From assembly GCA_016213205.1 (NCBI GenBank), contig JACRAZ010000024.1:42631-106630 (forward strand): 64,000 nucleotides of DNA, in the 5' to 3' direction. This document shows positions 26,415-34,602 of the stretch, one piece after another. Position 1 is the stretch's first letter. Each line of letters begins with the position of its first letter. A program made the position numbers and the translations under genes. The notes under the pieces were generated by a model. The model saw only the letters and a list, made by a program, of their open reading frames with translations. It did no database searches and was not told the origin of the DNA. The stretch is from Burkholderiales bacterium (GTDB lineage: Bacteria; Pseudomonadota; Gammaproteobacteria; Burkholderiales; Burkholderiaceae_C).

Positions 26415-26435
26415 GTCCGCCGTTCGTCGGCGGAC
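26415..26435. other. Hairpin in the desaturase/pilin divergent spacer
   Basis: GTCCGCCG-TTCGT-CGGCGGAC is a perfect 8-bp stem with a 5-nt loop, about 140 bp upstream of the first pilin gene. It is followed by an AT-richer stretch (26436-26466), unusual for this genome, which may hold the pilin promoter. I could not identify clear promoter hexamers. Confidence 0.5.
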
Positions 26436-26576
26436 ATACATCTATTTGCCAGTTGTGCCTAAATCGTCGCAGCCAACGGGTCGATGACCGGTTTAGAAAC
26501 GAGTCCGAGCGCCCTGCATGGCGTGCCGATGAACCCCATCGCCCGGCCAGCGCGGCCTCTGAGAAGGAAGCCCACG

Positions 26577-26999
26577 ATGCCCACCACCCGCCCCCGCGGC
26601 TTCACGCTGCTCGAACTGATGATCACCGTCGCGGTCGTCGCGATGCTCACCGCCATCGCGCTGCCCGCGTACACGGCGTACATCACGCGTTCGCGGGTGC
26701 CGGCGGCACTGGACGCGCTGTCGGCCTACGCCTCGCGCATGGAGCAAACCTACCAGGATGTCGGCAACTACGGTGTCGCGAACTGCACGCCCACGCTGCC
26801 GACCGCGACGAATTTCACCGTGAGCTGCTCGATCACCAACGGCGGCCAGGGCTACACCGCCACGGCCACCGGCAGCGGCACCATGACCGGCTACACCTAC
26901 TCGATCGACAACACCGGCACGCGCCGCACCGTGGCCCACCCCAAGGGCACGCCGCCGGCGAACTGCTGGAGTCTGAAGGGTGCGAAATGCGACAGCTGA
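26577..26999 (+). CDS. Type IV pilin-like protein (PilE/PilA family)
   Basis: 140-aa prepilin. A short leader ends in Gly (MPTTRPRG), followed by FTLLELMITVAVVAMLTAIALPAY, with Glu5 of the mature protein and the hydrophobic assembly helix. A C-terminal Cys pair (NCWSLKGAKC) forms the disulfide-bounded loop typical of pilins. The ATG at 26577 follows AAGGA; an ORF extension of 31 residues is not leader-like. It is first in the minor pilin operon and overlaps the next gene by 13 bp. In related genomes the PilE-type gene lies at the end of this operon, after pilY1, so its first position is slightly unusual. Confidence 0.88.
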   Translation: MPTTRPRGFTLLELMITVAVVAMLTAIALPAYTAYITRSRVPAALDALSAYASRMEQTYQDVGNYGVANCTPTLPTATNFTVSCSITNGGQGYTATATGSGTMTGYTYSIDNTGTRRTVAHPKGTPPANCWSLKGAKCDS

Positions 27000-27463
27000 C
27001 ACCCCGCCGCGGCGTGACGCTGATCGAAGTCCTGATCGGCCTCGTCATCACGGCCATCCTGGCGGTGGCCGCCGCGCCCTACTACGTGGACTACATCCAG
27101 AACGCCCGCCTGCGTGAAGGCGGTGACGCGCTGCTGGCCGAAGCCCTGTATGCACAGAGCGAGGCGCTCAAGCGCAACACCGTGGTGCGGCTGAGCGCCG
27201 ACGGCAACGAACTGCGGGTGACCGATGTCGGCGTGGCCGTGCCGGTGGTGCTGCGCAGCCGGGCGCTCACCGAGGGCCTCACCGGCGACGGCAACACCGT
27301 CGATTTCGGCAGCGACGGCATGACCCGCCCGGCCGGCACCGCGGTGCAGATCGACATCGCCTACACCGGCCTGAGCTGCACGAACGAGTACCGCTGCCCG
27401 CGCCTGACCGTGGAAGCCGGCGGCGCCATGCGCCTGTGCGCGAACAAGCTGAACTGCCCATGA
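26987..27463 (+). CDS. fimT: Minor pilin FimT/GspH family
   Basis: 158-aa pseudopilin of the FimT/GspH family. The leader MRQLTPRRG is followed by VTLIEVLIGLVITAILAVAAAPY with Glu5. A beta-rich C-terminal domain with four cysteines follows (CTNEYRCPRL, CANKLNC). FimT-type minor pilins prime pilus assembly and in some species bind DNA. The start overlaps the previous gene by 13 bp and the stop overlaps pilV by 4 bp. Confidence 0.85.
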   Translation: MRQLTPRRGVTLIEVLIGLVITAILAVAAAPYYVDYIQNARLREGGDALLAEALYAQSEALKRNTVVRLSADGNELRVTDVGVAVPVVLRSRALTEGLTGDGNTVDFGSDGMTRPAGTAVQIDIAYTGLSCTNEYRCPRLTVEAGGAMRLCANKLNCP

Positions 27464-27903
27464 ACGCCCTGCACCGCCGATCCGCCCAGCGCGGCGTGAG
27501 CCTGTTTGACGGCATTGCGGCGCTGGCCATCCTGGCCTTCGGGCTGCTGGCGCTGACCCGCTTCCAGGTCAAGCTGGTGGGCCAGGCCTCCGAAGCCCAG
27601 CAACGCATGGTGGCCTCGCAACTGGCCGACGAGCTGCTGAACACGATGCTGATCGACAACGCCAACGCCGCCTGCTACACGCTGCCGGCCGGCGGTGGCT
27701 GCGGCAGCGCCGCCGCCACCGCCCGCACCACCGAATGGCGGGCCCGCGTGCTGGCCGCCCTGCCCGGCGCCATGGAGCCCACCAGCACGCTCAACGCGGG
27801 CAGTGGTGCGCTCACCGTCACCCTGCAATGGAAGTGGACCACCAAGGACGGCGAGTCCGCCGCCGAGACGCGCACCCACACCGTGATCAGCGACACCCGG
27901 TGA
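27460..27903 (+). CDS. pilV: Type IV pilus minor pilin PilV
   Basis: 147-aa PilV-like minor pilin. The leader MNALHRRSAQRG is followed by VSLFDGIAALAILAFGLLALTRF. Position +5 of the mature protein is Asp instead of the Glu found in nearly all pilins; the change is conservative but uncommon. The C-terminal domain has one close Cys pair (CYTLPAGGGC). The ATG overlaps the fimT stop (ATGA). Its place between fimT and pilW is the normal Burkholderiales order. Confidence 0.85.
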   Translation: MNALHRRSAQRGVSLFDGIAALAILAFGLLALTRFQVKLVGQASEAQQRMVASQLADELLNTMLIDNANAACYTLPAGGGCGSAAATARTTEWRARVLAALPGAMEPTSTLNAGSGALTVTLQWKWTTKDGESAAETRTHTVISDTR

Positions 27904-27909
27904 ACCGAC

Positions 27910-28983
27910 ATGCCCACCCACACCTTTGAACGCCCGCGCTCGCCGCACCCCCTGGCGCGGGGCATCTCGATCGTCGAGCTGATGATCGGCCTGGTCGTCG
28001 GCCTGCTGGTCAGCCTGGCCGCGGCCGGCGGCGCCCAGTTGTTCACCGCCGCACAGCGCCAAGGCATCGGCGTGGGCAGCGGCGGCTCGGGTGCCGCATC
28101 GGCCCTGGCCTCGATCAAGACCGACGTCGCCAACGGCGGGCTGGGCTTCTTCGGCTCCAGCACCTATGGCTGCACCAAGCTGAACCTGAGCGTGGACACC
28201 GTCGTGGCGGCCGATGGCATCGGCTTCTCGCCGATCCAGGCCACCCGGGTGGGCAGCAACGACCAGCTCGACGTGATGTACGGCTCCGACGTCACCGCCG
28301 GTGCCTCGACCCGGGTGGCTGGCGTGGCCAACAGCAGCGCCGCCACGGTGAAGGAATTCCTGCCCGGGGTGGTGGGCAAGGCGGTGGTGCTGGCCCCGCA
28401 GGCCGCCGGCACGCCCTGCCTGATGCGCACCGTGACGGCTGCCACCACGCCCACCGCCACCGACAAGCAGGTGCTCACCTTCGGTGCCACCGGCAAGTAC
28501 AACCAGGGCAGCTTCACCACCACCCCCACCTACCCGGCCGATTCCACCGTCTCGATCGTCGGCACGCTGCGCTGGCACCGCTACGCGCTGAACGGCACCA
28601 ACCTGACGATGACCCAGGTGCTCGACGGCAGCAGCGTCACCCTGCTGCGCAACGTGATCGGCTTCCGGGTGGAGTACGGCGTCTCCGACGCCAGCGCGGG
28701 CAGCACCACGCTGGACAGCTGGGTCGAACCCAACGAGGCCGGCTGGCTGGCATTCGACGCCACCAGCGTGCGGCGCCTGCGCGCGGTGCGCATCGGCATC
28801 GTGGTGCGCAGCGCGCAGCGCGAGAAGGCCGAGAACGACGGCGTCTGCCGCGCCAGCGCGGCCAAGCCGGTGCTCTGGGGCAACACGATCGAGCCGGACG
28901 TAACCGACTGGCAATGCTTCCGCTACCGCACGCAGATCGTGGTGGCGCCGATGCGCAACGTCGTCTACGGCAAGGGGGCCTGA
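27910..28983 (+). CDS. pilW: Type IV pilus assembly protein PilW
   Basis: 357-aa PilW minor pilin. The leader is longer than usual (MPTHTFERPRSPHPLARG) and is followed by ISIVELMIGLVVGLLVSLAAAGGAQLF with Glu5. The rest is beta-rich, with a C-terminal Cys pair region (CRASAAK and DWQCFRYRTQIVVAPMRN) matching the family end. It contributes to the tip complex with PilV, PilX and PilY1. Its stop overlaps the pilX start by one base (TGATG). Confidence 0.9.
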   Translation: MPTHTFERPRSPHPLARGISIVELMIGLVVGLLVSLAAAGGAQLFTAAQRQGIGVGSGGSGAASALASIKTDVANGGLGFFGSSTYGCTKLNLSVDTVVAADGIGFSPIQATRVGSNDQLDVMYGSDVTAGASTRVAGVANSSAATVKEFLPGVVGKAVVLAPQAAGTPCLMRTVTAATTPTATDKQVLTFGATGKYNQGSFTTTPTYPADSTVSIVGTLRWHRYALNGTNLTMTQVLDGSSVTLLRNVIGFRVEYGVSDASAGSTTLDSWVEPNEAGWLAFDATSVRRLRAVRIGIVVRSAQREKAENDGVCRASAAKPVLWGNTIEPDVTDWQCFRYRTQIVVAPMRNVVYGKGA

Positions 28984-29543
28984 TGAAACGCCGCATCCTC
29001 GCCGCCCAGCGCGGCATGACCACGCTGCTGGTGCTGATCCTGATGACCGTGATGCTGATGGGCGGCCTGGCACTGGCGCGCATGACCGAATCGAGCTTCC
29101 TGATCAGCGGCAACGTGGCCAGCCGCGAGGCCTCGATCCACGCGGCCGAAGTGGGCTGGAACACCGCGTTCACCACCATCAAGGCCATGGCGGCCGAGAA
29201 CGCCGCCATCGGCGGCTGGTACTTCCCCACGATCCAGCCCGACGATGCCAACGGCATCCCGGCGGTGGACTGGTCTGCCGCCGCCACGGTGCCCGCCGGC
29301 GTGGGCCGCTACACCGTGAACTACGTGGTCGACCGCCAGTGCACGGTGGCCAACGTGGTCACCGCATCGCGCGAGTGCCTGGTGAAGCTGGAGCCCCCGC
29401 CGCCGGCCGGCGATGCCTCGGAAGACAAGAGCGCCACCGCGCAGGACTACCAGCCGCCCACCTGGCGCCAGTTCCGCATCACCGTGCGCGTCACCGACCA
29501 GCGCGGCACCCAGACCTGGACCCAGGCCCTGGTGAACCGCTGA
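28983..29543 (+). CDS. pilX: Type IV pilus assembly protein PilX
   Basis: 186-aa PilX-like protein. The N-terminus KRRILAAQRGMTTLLVLILMTVMLM shows a Gly before a hydrophobic helix with no acidic residue at +5, as is normal for PilX/GspK-type tip pilins. The C-terminal part contains a pair of Cys (RQCTVANVV, RECLVKL). GspK-like proteins lacking Glu5 cap the pseudopilus tip. It is translationally coupled to pilW and lies 34 bp before pilY1. Confidence 0.87.
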   Translation: MKRRILAAQRGMTTLLVLILMTVMLMGGLALARMTESSFLISGNVASREASIHAAEVGWNTAFTTIKAMAAENAAIGGWYFPTIQPDDANGIPAVDWSAAATVPAGVGRYTVNYVVDRQCTVANVVTASRECLVKLEPPPPAGDASEDKSATAQDYQPPTWRQFRITVRVTDQRGTQTWTQALVNR

Positions 29544-29577
29544 CGCGGCCAGACGCCCTTCACTCGGGAGCAATCAC

Positions 29578-32500
29578 ATGAAGACTGCATCGCAGCTCAC
29601 GATCTCGTTGCTGGCGCTGTCCGGCCTGCTGTTCCAGATGGTCTCCCACGCGGCCCCCACCGGGCTGGCCGAGACACCGCTGAAGGCCTCGGTGCAGGCC
29701 AAGCCGACCGTCATCTTCGGCATGGACGATTCCGGCTCGATGGACGCCGAGGTGCAGGTCGACGGCACCGACAACGGCCTGTTCTGGGGCAACAAGGGCG
29801 ACGGCGCCAGCACCTACAACTACCCCATCGCCACGCTGCGCGTGGGCACGCTGAGCGACGGCAACAACCTGGCCTATGCCTACCTGTTCCCCAACGGCGT
29901 GGCCGCCGGGGCGCGGCAGTACACCGACGGCACCCTGCGCGGCGTGCCGCCCACGGCCGAGATGGGCTGGCTGCGCTCGGCCGCCTACAACCCGCTGTAC
30001 TACAGCTCCACACGCACCTACGAGCCGTGGGCGCCGGCCTACGTGGGCGGCGTCAGCGTGACCTACACGAACGCCTCCACCACCGCCGCGAAGTCGCACC
30101 CGATCAAGGGCACGGGGACGATCAACCTCACCACCGACCTGACCAACAGCAGCACCGGCTGGCTGTTCAGCTTTGCGCCGGGCATGACGATCCCGACCGG
30201 CACCACCGGCATCAGCTGCGAATCAGGCAGCGCCGGCACGCTGCCCTACAAGGTGACCTCGTCGAACAAGGTCTGCGTGGGCACCGTCACCTACTACCCG
30301 GCCACCTTCTGGCACAAGGAGACCTGCACGATCGACGGCGTCAACTGCACCAAGGCCTGGGACGGCGCCACGATCAAGCGCTACGAGATCAAGTCCGGCA
30401 ACGCCTTCCCCTCGGGCCGCAGCTATGCGGACGAGATGCAGAACTTCGCCAACTGGTTCACCTACTACCGCAAGCGCCGCACGATGCTCGCCGCGGCCAT
30501 GGGCGAGGTGCTGGAAGACATCACCGGCCTGCGCATGGGCGTGGTGTCGTTCCAGACCAATACCGACCCCACCATCTACGACGCCGACGGCACCGTGATG
30601 TCCAGCAACGCGCGCGCGCTGGCCGGCATCTTCTACAACAACGAGAACACCGGCGGCACGCCCACGCACAAGACCTACAGCTACATCTACGACCGGTTCA
30701 AGAACAACACCAACCTGATCAAGTACGCCTGCCAGCGCAACGCCGCGTTCATCCTGACCGACGGCTTCGCCAACGACACCGCCACCGCGGCGCCCGCCTA
30801 CAGCCAGGCCACCTACGGCTCGACAGCGCCCTACCAGTCCATCACCACCAGTTCGCTGGCGGACAAGGCGCTGGCCTACTTCACGCTGCGCCTGCGCAGC
30901 GCGGACATGCCGGCCGGCAAGGTGCCCAAGGGCGCCACGGGCGTGAGCAACCCTGACGAAAACACCGACCTGCACCTGAACACCTACGCCTTGTCCATCG
31001 GCCCCAAGGGCACCCTGTGGCCCGACAAGACCGATGCCTTTGCCCTGCCCTACCCCACCTGGCCGACGCCGGTGAGCGACAAGCCCAGCATGATCGACGA
31101 CCTGTGGCACGCCACCGTCAACGGCCGCGGCAAGATGTACCTGGGCACCGACGTCACCACCACGAAAGAGGGCGTGCAGGCCGCGCTGATGGACATCAAG
31201 AGCCAGGTCGGCGCGCAGAGCGCGGTGGCCGTCAGCTCGGTGAACCTGCTGGCCGGCGACGGCCAGGCCTACCTCGCCACCTACAACCCGGCCGGCTGGG
31301 TGGGCAACCTCACGGCCAACAACGTGAGCACCACCAACGGGGTCATCAGCGGCACCGCCAACTGGGACGCCGGCGCGCTGCTGCTCGCCCGCGACTGGAC
31401 GACGCGCAAGCTCTTCAGCACCAACGGCAGCGGCGGCATCGAGTTCACCACCGCCAACGTGGGTGCCGCGATCAACCCCGACACCGCGTCGTTCACCAAC
31501 GCCGGCGTGGTGGAGTACCTGCGCGGCAACCGCACCGGTGAAGGCACGGTGTACCGCAAGCGCGCCAGCCTGATCGGCGCGGTGCTCAACGTGGAGCCGG
31601 TGGTCGACAGCGAAGCGGGCGTGGTCTACCTCGCCTCGGGCGAAGGCATGCTGCATGCCTTCAACACCAACGACGGCCAGGAACAATGGGCCTTCGTGCC
31701 TTCGCCGCTGCTGAACACCGGCGCCACCGGCATCGGCACCACGGTGCAGCGCAGCTACGCCTTCAAGACCAAGCTCGACGCCACGCCCAGCCTGGGCCGC
31801 TACACCGACGGCGGCGCCAAGCTGCTGGTGGGCGGCATGGGCGCGGCCGGCCGCAGCTACTACGCGCTGGACGTCTCCAACCCCAAGCCCGCCAGCCAGA
31901 GCGCTGCCGCCGCGCAGGTGAAGTGGACCTTCCCGGGGCCCTCGCAGGGCGCCTACGTGTCGAAGGTGGAATACACCGTCGGCCGGCCGCTGGTGGTGAA
32001 GTCGTCCGACCACGGCCACGTGGTGCTGGTGACCTCGGGCTACGACAACGCCGAGACCATCGGCGACGGCAAGGGGCGCATGTGGATGCTCAATGCCAAC
32101 ACCGGGGCGGTGATCACCGAGTTCACCACCACGGCCGGCGTCGTGGGCTCGGAATCGGGCCTGGCGCACATCGCCGGCTACCGCGAGGACGACGGCACGG
32201 TGCGCTTCGTCTACGGCGGCGACCTGCTGGGCAAGGTGTGGCGCTTCGACCTGAAGAACGGCACCACCAGCCTGGTCGCCGAGCTCAAGGACGCGACCAA
32301 TGCGCCCCAGCCGGTCACCACCGCGCCGCAGCTCACCAAGATCAACAGCAAGCCAGTGGTCATCCTCGCCACCGGCCGCCTGCTGGACGCCACCGACTTC
32401 GGCAGCAGCGCGGTGCAGAGCATCTATGCCTTCACCGACGACACCGCGTTGTCGAACGTGCGCGCGTCCACCACGCCGCTGACGCTGAACACCGGCACCG

Positions 32501-32868
32501 GCGTCGTCAGCGGCACGGTGGACTGGGCCACCTCGCGCGGCTGGTATGTCGACCTGCCGGCAGGCCAGCAGGTGAACGTGGACCCGAAGTTCGTGCTCGG
32601 CCGCCTGTTCGTCAATGCCAACATCGCCAGCGGCAGCAACTGCGCGCAGTCGTCCTACGGCTACGTGATCGATGTCAAGAGCGGTGCCGGCAGCTACGAG
32701 GTGCTGTCCACCACCGCCAACGTGGCGGCCCCGCTGGTGGTGCAGGCCGGCGACAACAAGTTCTTCCAGGAGAACCATTTCGGCGACGGCACCACCGGCA
32801 CCAAGGACAAGAGCGTGACCCCCACGCCCAAGCCGCGCAAGAACGCCTGGCGCACCATCATGCGCTGA
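29578..32868 (+). CDS. pilY1: Type IV pilus tip adhesin/mechanosensor PilY1
   Basis: 1096-aa PilY1. A signal peptide runs to SHAAP (about residue 26). A von Willebrand A-like MIDAS motif (GMDDSGSMD) lies near residue 48-56. The C-terminal PilC/PilY1 beta-propeller (about 560-1060) shows EPVVDSEAGVVYLASGEGMLHAF and VYGGDLLGKVWRFDL. Asp-rich loops such as DADGTVMS and NTNDGQE are candidate calcium sites. PilY1 sits at the pilus tip, controls extension and retraction, and links surface contact to c-di-GMP signalling, which is relevant because three c-di-GMP enzymes lie nearby. GGGAG precedes the ATG and a strong terminator follows. Confidence 0.95.
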   Translation: MKTASQLTISLLALSGLLFQMVSHAAPTGLAETPLKASVQAKPTVIFGMDDSGSMDAEVQVDGTDNGLFWGNKGDGASTYNYPIATLRVGTLSDGNNLAYAYLFPNGVAAGARQYTDGTLRGVPPTAEMGWLRSAAYNPLYYSSTRTYEPWAPAYVGGVSVTYTNASTTAAKSHPIKGTGTINLTTDLTNSSTGWLFSFAPGMTIPTGTTGISCESGSAGTLPYKVTSSNKVCVGTVTYYPATFWHKETCTIDGVNCTKAWDGATIKRYEIKSGNAFPSGRSYADEMQNFANWFTYYRKRRTMLAAAMGEVLEDITGLRMGVVSFQTNTDPTIYDADGTVMSSNARALAGIFYNNENTGGTPTHKTYSYIYDRFKNNTNLIKYACQRNAAFILTDGFANDTATAAPAYSQATYGSTAPYQSITTSSLADKALAYFTLRLRSADMPAGKVPKGATGVSNPDENTDLHLNTYALSIGPKGTLWPDKTDAFALPYPTWPTPVSDKPSMIDDLWHATVNGRGKMYLGTDVTTTKEGVQAALMDIKSQVGAQSAVAVSSVNLLAGDGQAYLATYNPAGWVGNLTANNVSTTNGVISGTANWDAGALLLARDWTTRKLFSTNGSGGIEFTTANVGAAINPDTASFTNAGVVEYLRGNRTGEGTVYRKRASLIGAVLNVEPVVDSEAGVVYLASGEGMLHAFNTNDGQEQWAFVPSPLLNTGATGIGTTVQRSYAFKTKLDATPSLGRYTDGGAKLLVGGMGAAGRSYYALDVSNPKPASQSAAAAQVKWTFPGPSQGAYVSKVEYTVGRPLVVKSSDHGHVVLVTSGYDNAETIGDGKGRMWMLNANTGAVITEFTTTAGVVGSESGLAHIAGYREDDGTVRFVYGGDLLGKVWRFDLKNGTTSLVAELKDATNAPQPVTTAPQLTKINSKPVVILATGRLLDATDFGSSAVQSIYAFTDDTALSNVRASTTPLTLNTGTGVVSGTVDWATSRGWYVDLPAGQQVNVDPKFVLGRLFVNANIASGSNCAQSSYGYVIDVKSGAGSYEVLSTTANVAAPLVVQAGDNKFFQENHFGDGTTGTKDKSVTPTPKPRKNAWRTIMR

Positions 32869-32872
32869 TGCG

Positions 32873-32893
32873 CGAAAGACGCGGCCAGGCCCC
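32873..32893. repeat. Dispersed 21-bp repeat, copy 1
   Basis: CGAAAGACGCGGCCAGGCCCC begins 4 bp after the pilY1 stop and matches 63809-63829 at 20 of 21 positions. Both copies lie directly after a stop codon. Confidence 0.7.
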
Positions 32894-32922
32894 ACGGCCA
32901 GGCCATTGCTCAGGGACCCCCG

Positions 32923-32949
32923 GGGGCCGCCATGTGCGGCCCCTTTTTT
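32923..32949 (+). terminator. Intrinsic terminator of the pilus operon
   Basis: GGGGCCGC-CATGT-GCGGCCCC forms a perfect 8-bp stem with a 5-nt loop, followed by six T residues (32944-32949). It lies 55 bp after pilY1. It is the only classical terminator with a clear U-tract I found in the window. Confidence 0.9.
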
Positions 32950-32970
32950 CTGGCGCCCGCGGCGTGGGGA

Positions 32971-33612
32971 TCAGGCGTGCGGTTCGTCGCGCGCCAGCGC
33001 GGCCAGGTGGTGGTGGTCGTTCCAGCCCACCAGCACGAAGCCCTGCGGCGTGTGCAGCAGCCGGTTGATCGCCGCGTTGCCCAGCTGCCAGGTGCGGCTG
33101 GCCTGCAGCTCGATGCGGGCTGCGGCCCGGTACAGACAATCGAGCACGCCGCCGTGGGTGACCAGCGCGATGCTGCGCCCTGCATGCGCCTGGGCCAGCC
33201 GTTCGGCCGCGCCCACCGCACGGGCATAGAACTCAGCCAGGCGCTCGCCACCGGGCGGGCCGAACGCGGGGTCGCGCGTGCGCCAGCGCAGTGCCATCTC
33301 GGGCCAGTCGCGGTCGATCTGCTCGTAGGTGCAGCCTTCGAGCGTGCCGAAGCCGCGTTCGCGCAGGCCGGCGTCGAACTGCAGCGGCAGGCCCAGTGGC
33401 CCGGCAAGCGCGCGCGCGGTGTCGGCCGCGCGGCCCAGGTCGCTGGCGATCACCAGGTCCAGGCCCTCGTCACCCAGCGCGCTGGCCAGCTGCGCGGCCT
33501 GGGCCCGGCCCAGTGCGTTCAGGGGAATGTCCAGCTGGCCCTGCAGCCGCGACTCGGCGTTCCAGGCCGTCTCGCCATGCCGGATGGCGACGATGCGGGT
33601 GGGCTCGCTCAA
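32971..33612 (-). CDS. Histidine phosphatase family protein (phosphoglycerate mutase-like)
   Basis: 213-aa cytoplasmic phosphatase of the branch I histidine phosphatase superfamily (GpmB/CobC-like). The catalytic motif RHGETAWN lies at about 11-18, the second Arg in SDLGRAADTARA, the acid in RERGFGTLEG, and the second His in ALVTHGGVLD. The real substrate may be a phosphoglycerate, a cobalamin precursor or another phosphoester. Its start overlaps the stop of the PEBP-like gene by 4 bp (ATGA), so both are cotranscribed. Confidence 0.92.
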   Translation of the reverse strand: MSEPTRIVAIRHGETAWNAESRLQGQLDIPLNALGRAQAAQLASALGDEGLDLVIASDLGRAADTARALAGPLGLPLQFDAGLRERGFGTLEGCTYEQIDRDWPEMALRWRTRDPAFGPPGGERLAEFYARAVGAAERLAQAHAGRSIALVTHGGVLDCLYRAAARIELQASRTWQLGNAAINRLLHTPQGFVLVGWNDHHHLAALARDEPHA

Positions 33613-34238
33613 CTGCTGCGCAAACGGCGGTTGAGCGTGTAGGTGCCCGAGTGCGTGGCCGAGCCCAGCACGTGGCCGGCCAGCGCCTCGCGCACCTGGG
33701 CGCCGGTGAAGGCGCCCTGCACCGGCAGCGTCGGCAGGTCCAGCGCATACAGCGTGAACAGGTAGTGGTGCACCAGCGAATCGTTGAAGGGCGGGAACGG
33801 CCCGTCGTAGCCGAAGTACTGGCCGGCCATCTCGGCATTGCCGGCGAACCAGCCGGTGTAGTCGTGCAGGCCCTGGCGGGCGCCATGGGCCGCGGCCGGC
33901 CCGGGCTTGCCGCGGGCGGTGAAGCCGCGGCTGAACTCGCCCTCGGCCAGCGCCGACACCGTGGGCGGCAGGTCCACCAGCAGCCAGTGGAAGAAGTCCA
34001 CCCGCGGCAGGTCGGCCGGCACTTCGCGGTCGGGCTGGTTCACGTCGTCGCCCCGGCTGGGCACGTCGAAATCGTGGCAGATCAGCACCAGCGACTGCGT
34101 GCCCGCGGGCAGGCCGCTCCAGGCCAGGTGCGGGCTCAGGTTGTCCGAGAAGCCCACGCCATCGGCCGTGGGCTGGCCGGCGGCATAGCGCTCGGGAATG
34201 GGCTCGCCGTTGGGCCAGCTGTTGCTCCAGAGTTTCAT
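33609..34238 (-). CDS. YbhB/YbcL-family (PEBP-like) protein
   Basis: 209-aa phosphatidylethanolamine-binding-protein-like fold of the bacterial YbhB/YbcL type. The family core appears as LSPHLAWSGLPAGTQSLVLICHDFDVP, with the anion-pocket residues in HDFDVP and FFHWLLVDLP, then GYDGPFPPFNDSLVHHYLFTLYALD. No signal peptide is visible. It is longer than the E. coli homologues (about 160-180 aa) because of an N-terminal extension and an insert near DDVNQPDRE. The function of bacterial PEBPs is largely unknown. It is paired with the histidine phosphatase. Confidence 0.88.
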   Translation of the reverse strand: MKLWSNSWPNGEPIPERYAAGQPTADGVGFSDNLSPHLAWSGLPAGTQSLVLICHDFDVPSRGDDVNQPDREVPADLPRVDFFHWLLVDLPPTVSALAEGEFSRGFTARGKPGPAAAHGARQGLHDYTGWFAGNAEMAGQYFGYDGPFPPFNDSLVHHYLFTLYALDLPTLPVQGAFTGAQVREALAGHVLGSATHSGTYTLNRRLRSS

Positions 34239-34278
34239 GGCGGGTACCTCGCGTGCAGTGGTTCGAAGGATCCTGGGT

Positions 34279-34602
34279 TCACACGCCCCAGACGATCGGC
34301 TCCTTGGCTTCTTGCGCCCGGCGCAGCATTTCGATCATCGGCCACAGGCGCTGGCGCGGCGTGATGCCCTCGCGCGGCGCCAGCGGCTCGCCCTTGAGCT
34401 GGGCCTCGCGTTCGGCCTCGGCACGGGCGCGCTCGTCGACTTCGATCGCGCGTCCGAGGTCGGCCAGGGCCTGCGCCATCACAGGCGGTTCGATGATGCC
34501 CTGGGGGGCCGGCTCGCGGCCGAGCGCGCGCAGCATCGCGTCGCCATTGGGGCCCAGCATGATCAGGTCCCCCGCGGCCTTGCACTTGAACTTGTAGATC
34601 AT
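34279..34602 (-). CDS. DUF1840 family protein
   Basis: 107-aa small protein of the DUF1840 family found in betaproteobacteria. It begins MIYKFKCKAAGDLIMLGPNGDAML and ends with a helical charged segment (ITPRQRLWPMIEMLRRAQ). No known catalytic motif is visible. It overlaps the upstream cyclopropane synthase-like gene by 4 bp, so expression is coupled. Function unknown. Confidence 0.85.
   Translation of the reverse strand: MIYKFKCKAAGDLIMLGPNGDAMLRALGREPAPQGIIEPPVMAQALADLGRAIEVDERARAEAEREAQLKGEPLAPREGITPRQRLWPMIEMLRRAQEAKEPIVWGV

Noticed and set aside
30223..32895. 890-codon open frame antisense to pilY1
   Set aside because: pilY1 has a signal peptide, MIDAS motif and propeller in the other strand; the antisense product is Val/Gly/His/Gln-rich with no motif.
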